DNA of 64,000 nucleotides from Hordeum vulgare subsp. vulgare (lineage: Eukaryota; Streptophyta; Magnoliopsida; Poales; Poaceae), in contig NC_058524.1 in NCBI RefSeq assembly GCF_904849725.1, positions 492,316,763 to 492,380,762 of the forward strand, read 5' to 3'. Below, in pieces: positions 11,800 through 23,477 of this stretch. Numbering within the stretch: position 1 is the stretch's first letter; every line of letters begins with the position of its first letter. A program made the position numbers and the translations under genes. Below the pieces are notes generated by a model. It was not told the DNA's origin. It ran no database searches and saw only the letters and a program-made list of their open reading frames with translations.

Positions 11800-13022
11800 C
11801 TATGCGTAGATTCTATGCATGAGTAGAACACAAAAGTTGTGGGCGCTGATTTTGTCAATTGCTTGCCGTTACTAGTCTTATCTTGATTCGGCGACATCGT
11901 GGGATGAAGCAGCCCGGACCGACTTTACACGTACTCTTACGTGAGACTAGTTCCACTGACTGACGTGCACTTGTTGCATAAGGTGGCTAACGAGTGTCTG
12001 TCTCTCCCACTTTAGTCGGGTCAGATTCGCTGAAAAGGGTCCTTATGAAGGGTGAATAGCATTGGCATATCAACATTGTGGCTGTCACATAGGTAGGAAG
12101 CGTTCTTGCTAGAAACCCAAATCAGGCACGTAAAACTTGCAACAACAATTAGAGGACGTCTAACTTGTTTTTGCAGGGTATGCTATGTGATGTGATATGG
12201 ACAAAAGGATGTGATGTTACATATGTGATGTATTAGAATGATCATGTTCTTGTAATAGGATTCACAACTTGCATGTCGATGAGTATGACAACCGGCACGA
12301 GCCATAGGAGTTGTCTTAATTTATTGTATGAGATGCAATGCCATGTGATTACTTTACTTTATTGCTAAACGTTAGTTATAGTAGTAGAAGTAATAGTGGG
12401 TGTGACGACTTCATGGAGTCACAGTTATGGAGATCATGGTGTCATTCCGGTGACAATGATGATCATGCGATGCCCCGAAGATGGAGATCAAAGGAGCAAA
12501 GATGATAATGGCCATATCATGTCACTATATAATTGCATGTGATGTTTATCATGTTTTTCATCTTATTGCTTAGAACGACGGTACCAAAGATAAGATGATC
12601 CCTCATTAAAATTTCAAGATATGTATTCCCCTAAGTGTGCACTGTTGCGAAGGATCGTTATCTCGAAGCACCACGTGATGATCGGGTGTGATAGATTCTA
12701 ACATTCGCATACAACGGGTGTAAGCCAGATTTGCACACGCAAAACACTTAGGTTGACTCAATGAGCCTAGCATGTACGTACATGGCCTCAGAATACGGGA
12801 GACCGAAAGGTCGAACATGAGTCGTATGGGTGATACAATCAGCATGGAGATGCTCACCATCGATGACTAGTCCGTCTCACGTGATGATCGGACATGGGCT
12901 AGTCGATGTGGATCATGTAGCACTTGGATGACTAGAGGGATGTCGATTTAAGTCGGAGTTCATTATATAATTTGATTAGATAAACTTAGTCTAAAATTGT
13001 CTTTACAAATATTGTAGATCCA

Positions 13023-13900
13023 ATGGCCAACACAAATGTCAACCTCAATTTCAAGGCGTTCCTAAAGAAAACCAAGATGAAAGATGATGGAAGCAACTAT
13101 GCGGACTCGGTCTGTAACTTAAAGCTCATCCTCATCGCATCCAAGAAGGCATATGTCCTTGATGTGCCGCTAGGTGACCCTCCCATTCCTGCGGCAGCCT
13201 AGGACATTCTGAACGCCTCGTATTTGCGCGGTGATGACTACTCCCTGGTTCAGTGCGGCATGCTTTACAGTTTGGAACCGGGGCTTCAAAGGCGTTTTGA
13301 GTTACACAGAGCATATGAGATGTTCTAGGAGCTCAAACTAGTTTTTCAAGCTCATGCCTGGGTTGAGATATCTGAAGTCTTCGACAAGTTCTTTAGCTGT
13401 AAGATGGAGGAGAATAGTTCTGTCAGTGAACACATACTCAGAATGTCTGGGCTGCACGGCCGTCTAACTCAGCTGGGAGTTGAACTTCCGGATGACGCGG
13501 TCATTGACAGAATCCTCCAGTCGCTTCCACCTAGCTATAAGAGCTTTGTGATGAACTACAACATGCAAGGGATGGAGAAGACCATTCCCGAGTTGGACTC
13601 GATGCTGAAATCAACGGAGGTAGAAATCAAGAAAGAACATCAAGTGTTGATGGTGAATAAGACCACTAGTTTCAAGAAAGGCAAGGGTAAGAAGAACTTC
13701 AAGAAGGGCGACAAAATAGTTGCCGCGCCCGGCAAACTAGTTGTCGGGAAGGAGAAGAAAATGGACCCAAGCTTGAGACTGAGTGCTATTATTGCAAGGG
13801 AACCGGTCACTGGAAGCGGAATTGCCCTAAGTATTTAGCGGATAAGAAGGCCGGCAACGTCAAAGGTATATATGATATACATGTTATTGATGTGTAACTT
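13023..13900 (+). pseudogene. Copia gag with zinc knuckle, two in-frame stops and a frameshift
   Basis: The ATG at 13023 opens a frame that runs to 13838 apart from in-frame TAG codons at 13200 and 13326. The N-terminal half (NFKAFLKKTKMKDDGSNYAD) and the central KMEENSSVSEHILRMSGLHG with LPPSYKSFVMNY are the Copia gag core. A basic KKGKGKKNFKKGD stretch precedes a CX2CX4HX4C knuckle (C13784, C13793, then H and C) that lies in a different frame, so a base was gained or lost before 13784. All four metal ligands are kept. Gag would package element RNA. Confidence 0.9.
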
Positions 13901-13920
13901 ACTAGCGCTCGTAGTAGCTC

Positions 13921-15500
13921 CTGAGTATTTGATACCGGTGATGTTGCTCACATTTGCAACTCAAAGCAGGAACTGTGGAATAAGCGAAGGCTGGCTAAGG
14001 ATGAGGTGACGATGCGCGTCGGGAATGGTTCCAAGGTTGATGTGATCGCCGTCGGCACGCTACCTCTACATCTACCTTCGGGATTAGTTTTAAACCTTAA
14101 TAATTGTTATTTAGTACCAGCTCTGAGCATGAACATTGTATCGGGATCTTGCTTGATGCGAGATGGCTACTCATTTAAATCTGAGAATAAAGGTTGTTCC
14201 ATTTATATGAGTGATATGTTTTATGGTAATGCCCCGCTGGTCAATTGTTTATTCTTAATGAATCTCGAATGTGATGTTACACATATTCATAGTGTGAGTA
14301 CCAAAAGATGTAAGGTTGATAATGATAGTCCCAAATACGTGTGGCACTGCCGCCTTTGTCATATCGGTGTCAAGCGCATGAAGAAACTCCATACAGATGG
14401 ACTTTTGGAGTCTCTTGATTTTGAATCATTTGACACATGCGAACCGTGCCTCATGGGCAAGATGACCAAGACTCCGTTCTTCGGAACAATGGAACGAGCA
14501 ACCAACTTATTTGAGATAATACATACTGATGTATGCGGTCCAATGAGCGTAGAATCTCGCGGTCCACATGTCCCTCACTGATGATTTAAGCAGATATGGG
14601 TATGTCTATTTAATAAAACACAAGTCTGAAACCTTTGAAAAGTTCAAGGAATTTCAGAGTGAGGTTGAGAATCATAGTGACTAGAAAATAAAGTTTCTAC
14701 GATCTGATGGTGGAGGAGAATATTTGAGTCACGAGTTTGGCACACACCTAAGGAAATGTAGAATTGTTTCACAACTCATGCTGCCTAGCACACCACATCG
14801 TAACGGTGTGTCTGAACGTCGTAATCGCACTCTATTAGATATGGTGCGATCTATGATGTCTCTTACCGATTTACCGCTATCATTTTGGGGCTATGCATTG
14901 GAAATCGTTGCATTCACATTAAATAGGGCACCGTCTGAATCTGTGGAGACTACACCGTATGAATTATAGTTTGGCAAGAAACCTAAGCTGTCGTTTGTGA
15001 AAGTTTGGGCCTGCGATGCTTATGTGAAGAAACTTCAACCAGAGAAGCTCGAACCCAAAGCGGAAAAATGCATCTTCATAGGATACCCTAAGGAAACTAT
15101 TGGGTACACCTTCTATCTTAGATCCGAGGGCAGAATCTTTGTTGCTAAGAACGGATCCTTTCTAGAGAAAGAGTTTCTCTTGAAAGAAGTAAGTGGGAGG
15201 AAAATAGAACTTGATGAGGTAATTATACCTTCTCTCGAACCGGAGAGTAGCGCGACACGAGAAAATGTTTCCGAGGTGCCTGTACCGACTGGAGAAGAAG
15301 TTAATGATCATGATCATGAAACTTCAGATCAAGTTGTTATTGAACCTCGAAGGTCCACAAGGACATGTTCGCACCAGAGTGGTACGGTAACCCTGTCATG
15401 GAAATTATGTTGTTGGACAACAGTGAACCTTCGAACTATGAAGAAGCAATGGCAGGCCCGGATTCCAACAAATGGCTTGACGCCATGAAATCCAAGATAG
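13921..15500 (+). pseudogene. Copia protease and integrase region, broken
   Basis: Protease: VFDTGDVAHIC carries the DTG catalytic loop, followed by MRVGNGSKVDVIAVGT. The GAG-pre-integrase zinc domain follows with WHCRLCHIGVKRMKKLH and CEPCLMGKMTKTPF (H, H, C, C pattern). Integrase core: IIHTDVCGPM at about 14520, then FLRSDGGGEYLSHEF and PHRNGVSERRNRTLLDMVRS, so the D, D, E positions are visible. A shift near 14575 and stops near 14684 and 14967 split it. The C-terminal part has KVWACDAYVKKLQPEKLEPK and CIFIGYP, the usual Copia integrase tail. Confidence 0.9.
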
Positions 15501-16975
15501 GATCCATGTATGAGAACAAAGTATGGATTTTGGTGGACTCCCCGATGATCGGCCAGCCATAGAGAATAAATGGATATTTAAGAAGAAGACTGACGCGGAT
15601 GGTAATGTGACCATCTATAAGGCTCGACTTGTGGCTAAGGGTTACCGAAAAGTTCAAGGGATTGACTAGATGAGACCTTCTCACCCGTAGCGATGCTAAA
15701 GTTGGTCCGAATCATGTTAATAATTGCTGCATTTTATAATTAGATATGAGATTCCTGAACGGCTTTCTTAAGGAATAATTGTATATGATACAGCCGAAAG
15801 GTTTTGTCGATCCTAGCAATAGTAACAAGGTATGCAAGCTCCAACGCTCCATCTATGGGTTGGTTCAAGCATCTCGGAGTTGGAACATTCGCTTTGATGA
15901 GGTGATCAAAGCGTTTGGGTTTGTACAGACTTATGGAGAAGCCTGTATTTACAAGAAATTAAGTGGGAGCTGTGTAGCATTTCTCATATTATATGTGGAT
16001 GACATATTGTTGATGGGAAATGATATAGAACTATTGGAAAGCATAAAGGCCTATTTGAATAGAAGTTTTTCAATGAAGGACCTTGGAGAAGCTGCTTACA
16101 TATTAGGCATCAGGATCTATAGAGATAGATCGAGACGCCTCATAGGTCTTTCACAAAGCACATACCTTGACAAGATATTGAAGAAGTTCAATATGGATAA
16201 GGCTAAGAAGGGGTTCTTGCATGTATTACAAGGTGTGAGGTTGAGTACGACTCAACGCCCGACCACGTCAAAAGATAGAGAAAAGATGAGTACCGTCCCA
16301 TATGCTTCAGCCATAGGCTCTATTATGTATGCCATGCAGTGTACCAAAACTGATGTGGACCTTGCCATAAGTTTGGTAGGGAGGTACCAGACTGATCCAG
16401 GAGTGGATCACTGGATAGCGATCAAGAATATCCTAAAGTACCTGAAAAGGACTAAAGATATGTTTCTTGTTTATGGAGGTGCCGAAGAGCACGTCGTAAA
16501 GGGTTACATTGATGCTAGCTTCGACACGGATCCAGATGACTCCAAGTCACAAACCGGATACGTGTATATTTTGAATAATGGGGTAGTTAGCTGGTGCGGT
16601 TGCAAACAAAGCGTCGTGGCGGCATCTACATGTGAAGTGGAGTACATAGCTCCTTCGGAAGCAGAACGGGAAGGAGTCTAGATGAAGGAGTTCATCACCG
16701 ACCTAGGAGTAATTCCAAGTGCGTCGGGCCCGATGACTCTATTCTGTGACAACACTGGAACTATTGTCATTGCAAAGGAGCCCATGTTTCACAAGAAGAC
16801 CAAGCACATCAATCGCCGCTTCAACTCCATACGTGGATGCATCCAGGATGGAGATATAGATATTTGTAAAGTACATATGGATCAGAATGTCACAGATCCG
16901 TTGACTAAACCTCTTCCACGAGCGAAACATGATCATTACCAGAACTCTATGGGTGTTCGATTCATCACAATGTAA
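15501..16975 (+). pseudogene. Copia reverse transcriptase and RNase H, broken
   Basis: The 5' part of RT is frameshifted and has stops near 15560 and 15667-15745. From 15779 a 300-codon open stretch carries KVCKLQRSIYGLVQASRSWN and the intact catalytic box LILYVDDILLMGND. The connection shows LGIRIYRDRSRRLIGLSQ. RNase H follows with GYIDASFDTDPDD, SKSQTGYVYILNNGVVSW and STCEVEYIAPSEAERE. A TAG at 16679 breaks the frame; the tail resumes through LFCDNTGTIVIAKEP and DPLTKPLPRAKHDHY and ends at 16975. This is the best-preserved polymerase in the window. Confidence 0.92.
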
Positions 16976-16995
16976 CAAGATTATTGACTCTACTA

Positions 16996-17007
16996 CAAGT
17001 GGGAGAC
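16996..17007 (+). other. Polypurine tract of forward Copia element
   Basis: CAAGTGGGAGAC sits directly before the 3' LTR. The same motif precedes both reverse-oriented 3' LTRs (seen on the plus strand as GTCTCCCACTTG at 43511 and 49966). Confidence 0.8.
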
Positions 17008-19001
17008 TGTTGGAAATATGCCCTAGAGGCAATAATAAAGTGGTTATTATTATATTTCCTAATTCATGATAATGTTGGGGAACGTTGCATGGGAAAGAAA
17101 AATTTTACTACGCACACGAAGACCTATCATGGTGATGATCATCTACGAGAGGGAGATCGGATCCACATACCCTTGTAGATCGCTAAGCGGAAACGTTAAT
17201 AAACGCGGTTGATGTAGTGGTACATCTTCACGATCCGTCCCACGAACCGTCCCACGATCCTTCCCACGAACCATCTCACGATCCGTCCCGATCAAGTGCC
17301 GAACGGACGACACCTCCGCGTTCCGCACACGTATAGCTCGATGACGATCTCCGCCTTCTTGATCCAGCAAGAGAGACGGGGATGTCAATGATTTCTCCGG
17401 TAGCGTGACGACGCTCCGGTGGTGGTTGTGATCTGTTCCTGTAGGGCTTCGCCTAAGCACCGCAGAAATCCGATCTAGAGGAAGAACTACGAAGTAGAGG
17501 TTTAGGGTTGCACGTGGCAAAGTTGTGTCTCAAAAAGCCCTAAACCTCTAGTATATATAGGAGGAGGAGAGGAGAGATGCTTGGCCTCCAAGGGAAGCCT
17601 CTAGGGCTCGGCCGAACTAAGGAGGAGGAATCCACCTCCCACAAGGGAGGTGGAATCCTATTAGGACATTTTCCTAATTGGAAACTCTTTCCACCTTTTG
17701 ATCTTTTTGCCCTGTTTCTTTATTCCAGCCGCATGGGCCTTTAGGGGAGCCTTTGTCCAGCCAACCAAGGGCTGGTCAACCTCCTCTCACAGCCCATGAA
17801 CCCTTTTGGATTGTCACACCCCTCCCGGTGGTCTCTCGGTAACAAGATTGAACAAGGTATAGGGATACCGACGATCGAATCTCGGGCAAGTATCATATCG
17901 GTAGACAAAGGGAATTGCATACGGGATTGATCGAATCCCCGACATCGTGGTTCATCCGAAGAGATCATCGTGGAAGATCTGGGAACCAAAATGGATATCC
18001 ATACCCCCGATGTTGGTTATTGACCAGAGAGGTGTCTCGGTCATGTATGCATGCTTCCCGAACCCATGGGGTCTACACACTTAAGGTTCGATGATGCTAG
18101 GGTTATATGAGAATAGTGTACATGGTTACCAAAGGTTATTCGGAGTCCCGGATGAGATCCCGAACATCAAGAGGAGTTTTGGAATGATCCAGAGGTAAAG
18201 ATTCATATATAGGAAGTGAGGAATTGGTCACCAAAAATGTTTCGGGCGACAACGGTAATGTACCAGGACCACCGGAAGGGTTCCGGGGTCCACCGGGAAG
18301 GGCCACGAGCCCCAAACTGTTGCATGAGTCTAAAGGTGGATGGGAACCAGCCCATATGTGGGCTTGTGTTCCACCACAAGTAGCCCAAGGCGCAGCAAGG
18401 GTTGGAGGGGCAAAATCCTAGGCGTGGCGAGGCCACCTTGGGCCTCCAGGCCCACCCTAGGGCGCCTCCACCTTGGCCGCCACCCCAAGGGCCATCTAGG
18501 GTTTCCGCACCCTTAGGGTGGGAAACCCAAAGGGTGGGCACCCTCCTCCCTCTCCTCCTATATATTGTGAGGGTTTTGGGGCTGATTTGAGACAACAATT
18601 TTATCTCTCTCGACGCAGCCCTACTCCTCCTCCTCCTCCTCCTCCGTAGTGTTTGGCGAAGCCCTGTCAGAGTGCCATGCAGCTCCACCGTCACCACGTC
18701 ATCGTGCTGCCAGAGCTCTCCCTCAACCTCTCCTCCCTCCTTGCTGGATCAAGGCGTTGGAGACGTCACCGGCTGCACGTGTGTTGAACGCGGAGGCACC
18801 GTCGTTCGATGCATAGATCGGAATCCACTACGATCTGAATCGCTGCGAGTACGACTCCATCAACCGTTTTCTAGCAACACTTCCTCTTAGCGATCTACAA
18901 AGGTATGAAGATGCTCTACTCCTTTGCTCGTTGCTGGTTTCTCAATAGATAGATCCTTGTGTCGCATAGGAAATTTTTTGAAATTACTACATTCCCCAAC
19001 A
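17008..19001 (+). repeat. 3' LTR of forward Copia element, containing a reversed LTR fragment
   Basis: TGTTGGAAATATGCCC start and CCCCAACA end. Forward sequence occupies 17008-17072 and about 17832-19001. Between them lies a reverse-oriented LTR piece. The forward part after the junction includes GGAATTGCATACGGGATTGA, matching 10691 in the 5' LTR. Confidence 0.9.
17073..17831 (-). repeat. Reverse-oriented Copia LTR fragment
   Basis: TGTTGGGGAACGTTGCATGG begins at 17073, the inverted 3' end of a BARE/Angela-type LTR. It tracks the minus-strand LTR at 48142 through its TATA region (around 17553) and stops near 17831, where forward LTR sequence resumes abruptly. The other LTR, the interior and the rest of this LTR are missing, and no target duplicate can be read on the far side. 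Confidence 0.8.
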
Positions 19002-19013
19002 TCTTAAACCCTA

Positions 19014-21372
19014 ACTAGTGCAGAAAAGCCAAGCTATGGCATGGCAAAAATGGCCTTGCTCGTGTGGAACCCCGATGCCACCAATATGGCGCCATAGTAT
19101 TCAAACAGTGGTGGCGTTGGATTTTACACCAGCAGTATGTGACACGTTGTTGGTGTCCACCTTTGTCAAACGCTAGCTATTTGTTTTATTAATAATAAAA
19201 AAATACTACTTCAGAAACTAAGAGCTTAAACTTCACAAAAGGTACTAATCAACCAAAAATACTTATAAACTTGAGATTTTAAAACTAAGTACTGATCACC
19301 TAAACATACTCATAATTAAACTTCGGAGTTTAAAACAATTCTTCATCAAGGATTATCCTTAGCTAGCGAAGCTTCTTCCGATTGCTTTCTCCTTTTTGGG
19401 ACCGAGCAACGTGTGCCTTTAGGTTAGCGTTCTTTATCATGAGTTCTTTTTTCTGCTGCTAGAGGATGTCCCTCCCATCCGTCAACTTGATCCCTCATCT
19501 CCCTCGGTTTCTTTGACTTAGTGAGGGCATTAGAACCATCTGTGAGCATACTATCCCTTTCATTCTTCACCTCGACATTGTCTTCTTTGAGTTTTTTGAT
19601 AAACCACTCTAACCCCTCTAAACTTCACTCGTTCCACTTCTCCGCGTCGCCCGTCGATTCATTGCTTGGTGAATTGTCCATATGTTTGTTTCAAATTAAA
19701 ACTTGTAAAGAAAGCTACAAAAGAAATATAACATAGCTAAGCACAATAGAATTGTTAGCAAGGACTAAGTTTCTACAAAATAGAACTAAGTTTCTACAAA
19801 AAAGAACGAATTTAATACCACCAAAAAGAACTAAGTTTGTACAACAAAAAAGAACTAAGTTTATACAAAAAAAAAAGAACTAACCCATTTGGTAACAAAG
19901 TATTTTCTAAGTATTCTCAGAATACTACAGTTTTTTATAATAATATAGTTTTTTTCCAAAGGGTTGTTTGGCTGCCTCTGAAAATCTGAAAAGTGTGATT
20001 TTGATATTATAGTTTTTGACAAACCGCACTACTTTATCTCCATATAAAAAGAAACTCATACCACTTTTTTAAAAACTGAGCTCGCTGAAAAAAAGAGTCC
20101 CTCGCTCATAGCTTGTCCACACTCTTCATGTCCATGACCATTTTATTAGAATCTTTTGGTTGGTTATTTAGTTAGCCCACTTTTGCTTATTGCTTCAAAT
20201 TACACCCAACCACAAAAAATTTGAAGAAGTTGTTGTCGTTCAGATAGGCAGCTACGAAATGTGTCTTGTACTCTGTGTGCATGCATGGCTGTTCTTGGTG
20301 CATGGCCGAATAGTTGCATAAAATGGCTAGCTAACTAGGATAACATGTGTACTTGGAGTTGCTAATGGTTTTAGCCAGCTAATTTTGAGTCATTGAAAAC
20401 GTCATAGTCAAACAGGTTGTCTGTATTATTAATACTAAAAAAAAATTGTTATGTCAAAATTGTGGTATTTCGTACCTGCAGGTTGATTTAGTGTAGTTTT
20501 CTGATACTTAAGTTTTGGGGATACTTTGCTATCAAATATAGCTAAGTATTTCAAAGGTATTCTAAGAATACTACATTTTTTTATATTACTGTAATTTTAT
20601 TTACAAAGCATTGTTTGGTTGCGCCTAAAAACTGTTATTTTGATACTAGAGTATTTGCCAAACCACAATATTTTCTCTACATAATAAAAAGAACCTCGGA
20701 CCTAAGTTTGATACTAGAGTATTTACCAAACCATGCACAGTACTTTTGGGTTCTTCAATACTTTCCCAAGTTTAATGTTGGCAAACTTATTCAGCTTGCT
20801 GAAATTATGCGGATGATTTTTCACAGACTGACAGGTTGTTGCTTAGAATTGACCTTCCAAGATTCCTTAGAAATATAAAGAGAAGTGAGGAATTTGATGG
20901 ATGCTAAGATGTTTCCACCCTTGTTTTGTTGATGGTTCAATCAACAATTTAATGGAGGGGTCGTCGGACTTACCGTGGAGGTGCTAAAAGGCGTCGGGCG
21001 GAGGCGGCGGCGACGTGTGGCGGAGGTGGTGGTGACATCGGGTGGAAGCGTCTGCGACGTATCGCGGGGCGGCAGAGACAGTAGGCGGCACGGCGGCGGG
21101 GATCAAAAGTAGGACAAGGTGGATATGAGATCGAAAAGAGGAGGAAAAGACGATAAGTTTTTTTACTGCATCGGTCGAGAGCCTGATGCTGGCGTGGGAC
21201 TAATGGGCCTAACGTGCCACGTCGGGCTTAATTTGACAACGCCGGCACTAAGCAAATAGCTATGGCGTGCGAATTTGGACGTCATAGGCACTATTTAAAA
21301 ATATTAGTGATGTCGTTGGTGAGAAATAGCACACCACAAACAAGATTTGTGGCTAGCCATTTCTCCACACGT
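19014..21372. mobile_element. Small CACTA-like non-autonomous DNA transposon
   Basis: Insertion inside the Athila-like LTR with 3-bp target duplicate CTA (19011-19013 and 21373-21375). The left end ACTAGTGCAGAAAAGCC and the inverted right end ACGTGTGGAGAAATGGC are imperfect terminal repeats. A subterminal inverted match supports them: CGCCATAGTATTCAAACAG (about 19092) against CGCCATAGCTATTTGCTTAG on the other strand (about 21255). The 3-bp duplicate and CACTAG-like end suggest CACTA with the first C lost. No transposase is present. The interior has A-rich repeats of AAGAACTAAGTTT (19757-19880) and a GC-rich patch at 20950-21110. Confidence 0.65.
19896..20725. repeat. Diverged direct repeat pair inside the CACTA-like insertion
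   Basis: A block near 19910-20050 (TCTCAGAATACTACAG, TTGTTTGGCTGC, TGACAAACCGCACTA) recurs near 20550-20690 as TCTAAGAATACTAC, TTGTTTGGTTGC and TTGCCAAACCACAATA. The offset is about 640 bp. The element either duplicated internally or carries remnants of an older insertion. Confidence 0.6.
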
Positions 21373-21890
21373 CTAGTTTATGCACTATACCGTAAGGGGC
21401 TGATTTGGATCCATATTTTTAATGCTATGGTTAGATATTATCTTAATTATTCTTTTGGAGTTGTGGATGCTTGCGAGGTGGGGTAATCATAAATGGGAGG
21501 CTTGTTCAAGTAAGAATAACACCCAAGCACCGATCCACTCACATATCAAATTATCAAAGTAGCGAACACGAATCAAACAAACATGATGGAAGTGACTAGA
21601 TGAAATTCCCATGTGTCCTCGAGAACGTTTTACTTATTATCACAGACTATTCTGACCTATCCTTTTCTACAAATAGGATTGTGCTACCTTGCTGCACTTT
21701 TGTTACCATTATTATTACTTTCTCATTACAAATTATCTTACTATCAAACAATCTGTTATTGCTAAATTTCAGTGCTTGCAGAAAATACATTGGTGAAAAC
21801 CGATTGTCATTTCGTTCTGCTCCTTGTTGGGTTCGACACTTTTACTTACCGAAAGGACTATGATTGATACCCTATACTTGTGGGTCATCA

Positions 21891-22787
21891 AGACTCTTTT
21901 CTGGTGCCGTTACTGGGGAGTGAAGCGCTTTTAGTGAGTGGAAATTGGTAAGGAAAAATTTATATTACGTGCTGAAATTTACCCTTACTTGCTACTATGG
22001 AAAACAATCCTTTGTGGGGTTTGTTCGGGGTATCTTCACCTTGATCGGAAGCACAACGATTTTCTCTTCAACCTACTACACCTGATGAAAATATTGGGAA
22101 CTTGACAAAGGTAATGAGTCACGTATAACACTTAAGTTCCATTGTGTTAAATCTTTTATGGATAGCGGTCCTTTTTTACAAGTTTAGCAATAAATATGGA
22201 CTTGACTCTGAGATGGTAGCCTCTTTTTGCTAATCATTTGCTACTCATGTTGATCTCGCTAAGGAGAAATGGTTTAAATTCATCCACATGTTAAAGAAAA
22301 GATTTAGGAGCCAGTTATAATTAAAGATGAAACTATCATTTATAATGTTAATCCATTTGTGCTTGTTGCTTATATTGAAAAACCACCTTTCCCTGTTAAG
22401 ATAAAGGAACATGCTAAGGTTTCAACCGTTGTTAACAAAAGGAATATTATAGCACCTAGGCTATCTGAACAAATTAAGGTAGAACCTAGTATTGCTATAG
22501 TAAAGGATCTCGATCTTGGATGGTAATATCGATGGGCATGTTATTTATTTCTATGATGAAGCTCCTCAAATTGCCAAACCGGATACTAAAGATAAGAATA
22601 AACATGTTGTTGGCATGCCCGTTGTCTCGGTTAAAATAGGAGATCATTATTATCATGGATTATGGGATTTGTGTGCTCGTGTTAGTGCTATCCCTTTTAC
22701 TTTATATCAAGAAATTATGAATGATATTACACATGCTGAAATAGAAGATATTGATGTCACTATTAAACTTGCAAACCAAGATACTAT
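21891..22787 (+). mobile_element. Gutted interior of the Athila-like element
   Basis: Directly after the LTR, TGGTGCCGTTACTGGGGA (21902-21919) matches a tRNA-Asp-type primer site (family form TGGCGCCGTTGCCGGGGA) with three changes. A gag start is visible at about 21998 (MENNPLWGLFG, then a stop). Roughly 900 bp remain before the protease remnant breaks into another LTR, so most of gag and all of RT, RNase H and integrase are missing. This is a non-coding relic. Confidence 0.75.
22516..22787 (+). pseudogene. Athila-type protease fragment
   Basis: An open frame of about 90 codons reads VVSVKIGDHYYHGLWDLCAR, then VSAIPFTLYQEIMND and IDVTIKLANQDTI. The pattern around DLCARVSAIP corresponds to the aspartic protease loop of Athila-type elements, where DLGAS is expected; the glycine and serine positions are changed, so it should be inactive. 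The frame runs straight into LTR sequence at 22788, which ends the domain artificially. Confidence 0.7.
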
Positions 22788-23477
22788 TGATACGTCTCCA
22801 ACGTATCTATAATTTTTGATTTTTGCATGCATGCTATTATATTATCATCCTAGGATACTTTTTGGGTCATAATTCCCAAATTTATATTATTTTTGACCAC
22901 TAACCTATTAACCCAATGCCAAGTGTGAATTGTTATTTTATGCATGTTTTTTTGTTTCTCGGGTTTTAAGTACCAAACGAAGTACAATTGCCACAAAACT
23001 TTTTTATGATTTTTTCTGGACCAAAAGAAGAGCTCGAAGCTTTGGGAGGAGAGTTGAAGCCACACAAGGGAGGCACAAGCCAACAGGGTGCGGCCAGGGG
23101 GGTGGTCGCGCCCTGACGGCTTGTCCCTCCCTGGTGGCCCCTCTTGCTCCGTTCTCTAGCCTATAAATTCACATATTTCCAAAAACCCTCAATATGATTG
23201 CCAAACACTTTTCCGCCCTCGAAAGTCTCTAATCCATGGTGATCCTATCTTGAGCTCCGTTCCGGCACCCTGTCGGAGGGGGGATTAATCAAGGAGGGGC
23301 TCTTCATCAACCTTGCTGCCCTCGTGATGATGTGTGAGTAGTTCATCACAGACCTACGAGTCCATAGTTAGTATCTAGATGGCAATCTCTCTCTCTTGAT
23401 CTTCAATACAAGGATCATCGCATCTTTGCTTTGATCTATCTGATGTAATTCTTTTATATGGTGTGTTTGTTGAGATC
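22788..23477 (+). repeat. 5' part of a second Athila/Gypsy-type LTR
   Basis: Starts TGATACGTCTCCAACGTATC, a start I recognise from abundant wheat Gypsy LTRs. It contains a TATAAAT box at 23162-23168 and the conserved GTGTGAGTAGTTCATCACAG region. It stops at GTTTGTTGAGATC (23477), where another LTR family begins. No CA end of its own is present. ACTAT (22783-22787) precedes it. Confidence 0.65.
23162..23168 (+). promoter_or_regulatory. TATA box in LTR fragment
   Basis: TATAAAT after a GC-rich stretch, in the expected promoter position of this LTR. It is probably inert because the element is fragmentary. Confidence 0.45.

Larger units (their letters stand above)
10274..19001 (+). mobile_element. 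Copia LTR retrotransposon, BARE/WIS/Angela type, forward copy
   Basis: Complete from TGTTGGAAATACGCC to CCCCAACA, inserted in the Athila-like LTR with target duplicates GCTTA (10269-10273) and TCTTA (19002-19006), one mismatch. Order: LTR, primer site, gag, protease, integrase, reverse transcriptase, RNase H, polypurine tract, LTR. Integrase before reverse transcriptase is the Copia arrangement. The coding frame contains several stops and shifts. The 3' LTR carries a foreign reverse-oriented LTR fragment. Of the three Copia elements in the window this one keeps the most legible pol. Confidence 0.95.
9345..21890 (+). repeat. Athila-like LTR, split by two insertions
   Basis: The LTR starts TGATATGTCCATTTTGCATC at 9345 and ends TGTGGGTCATCA at 21890, followed at once by a primer site. 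Its own sequence is 9345-10273, 19007-19013 and 21376-21890, about 1,450 bp in total. The first break is the forward Copia element and the second the small CACTA-like element. The part before the first break contains the promoter-proximal region and a GC-rich segment at 9600-9720. The same family reappears, starting with TCATACGTCC, at 23478. Confidence 0.8.
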
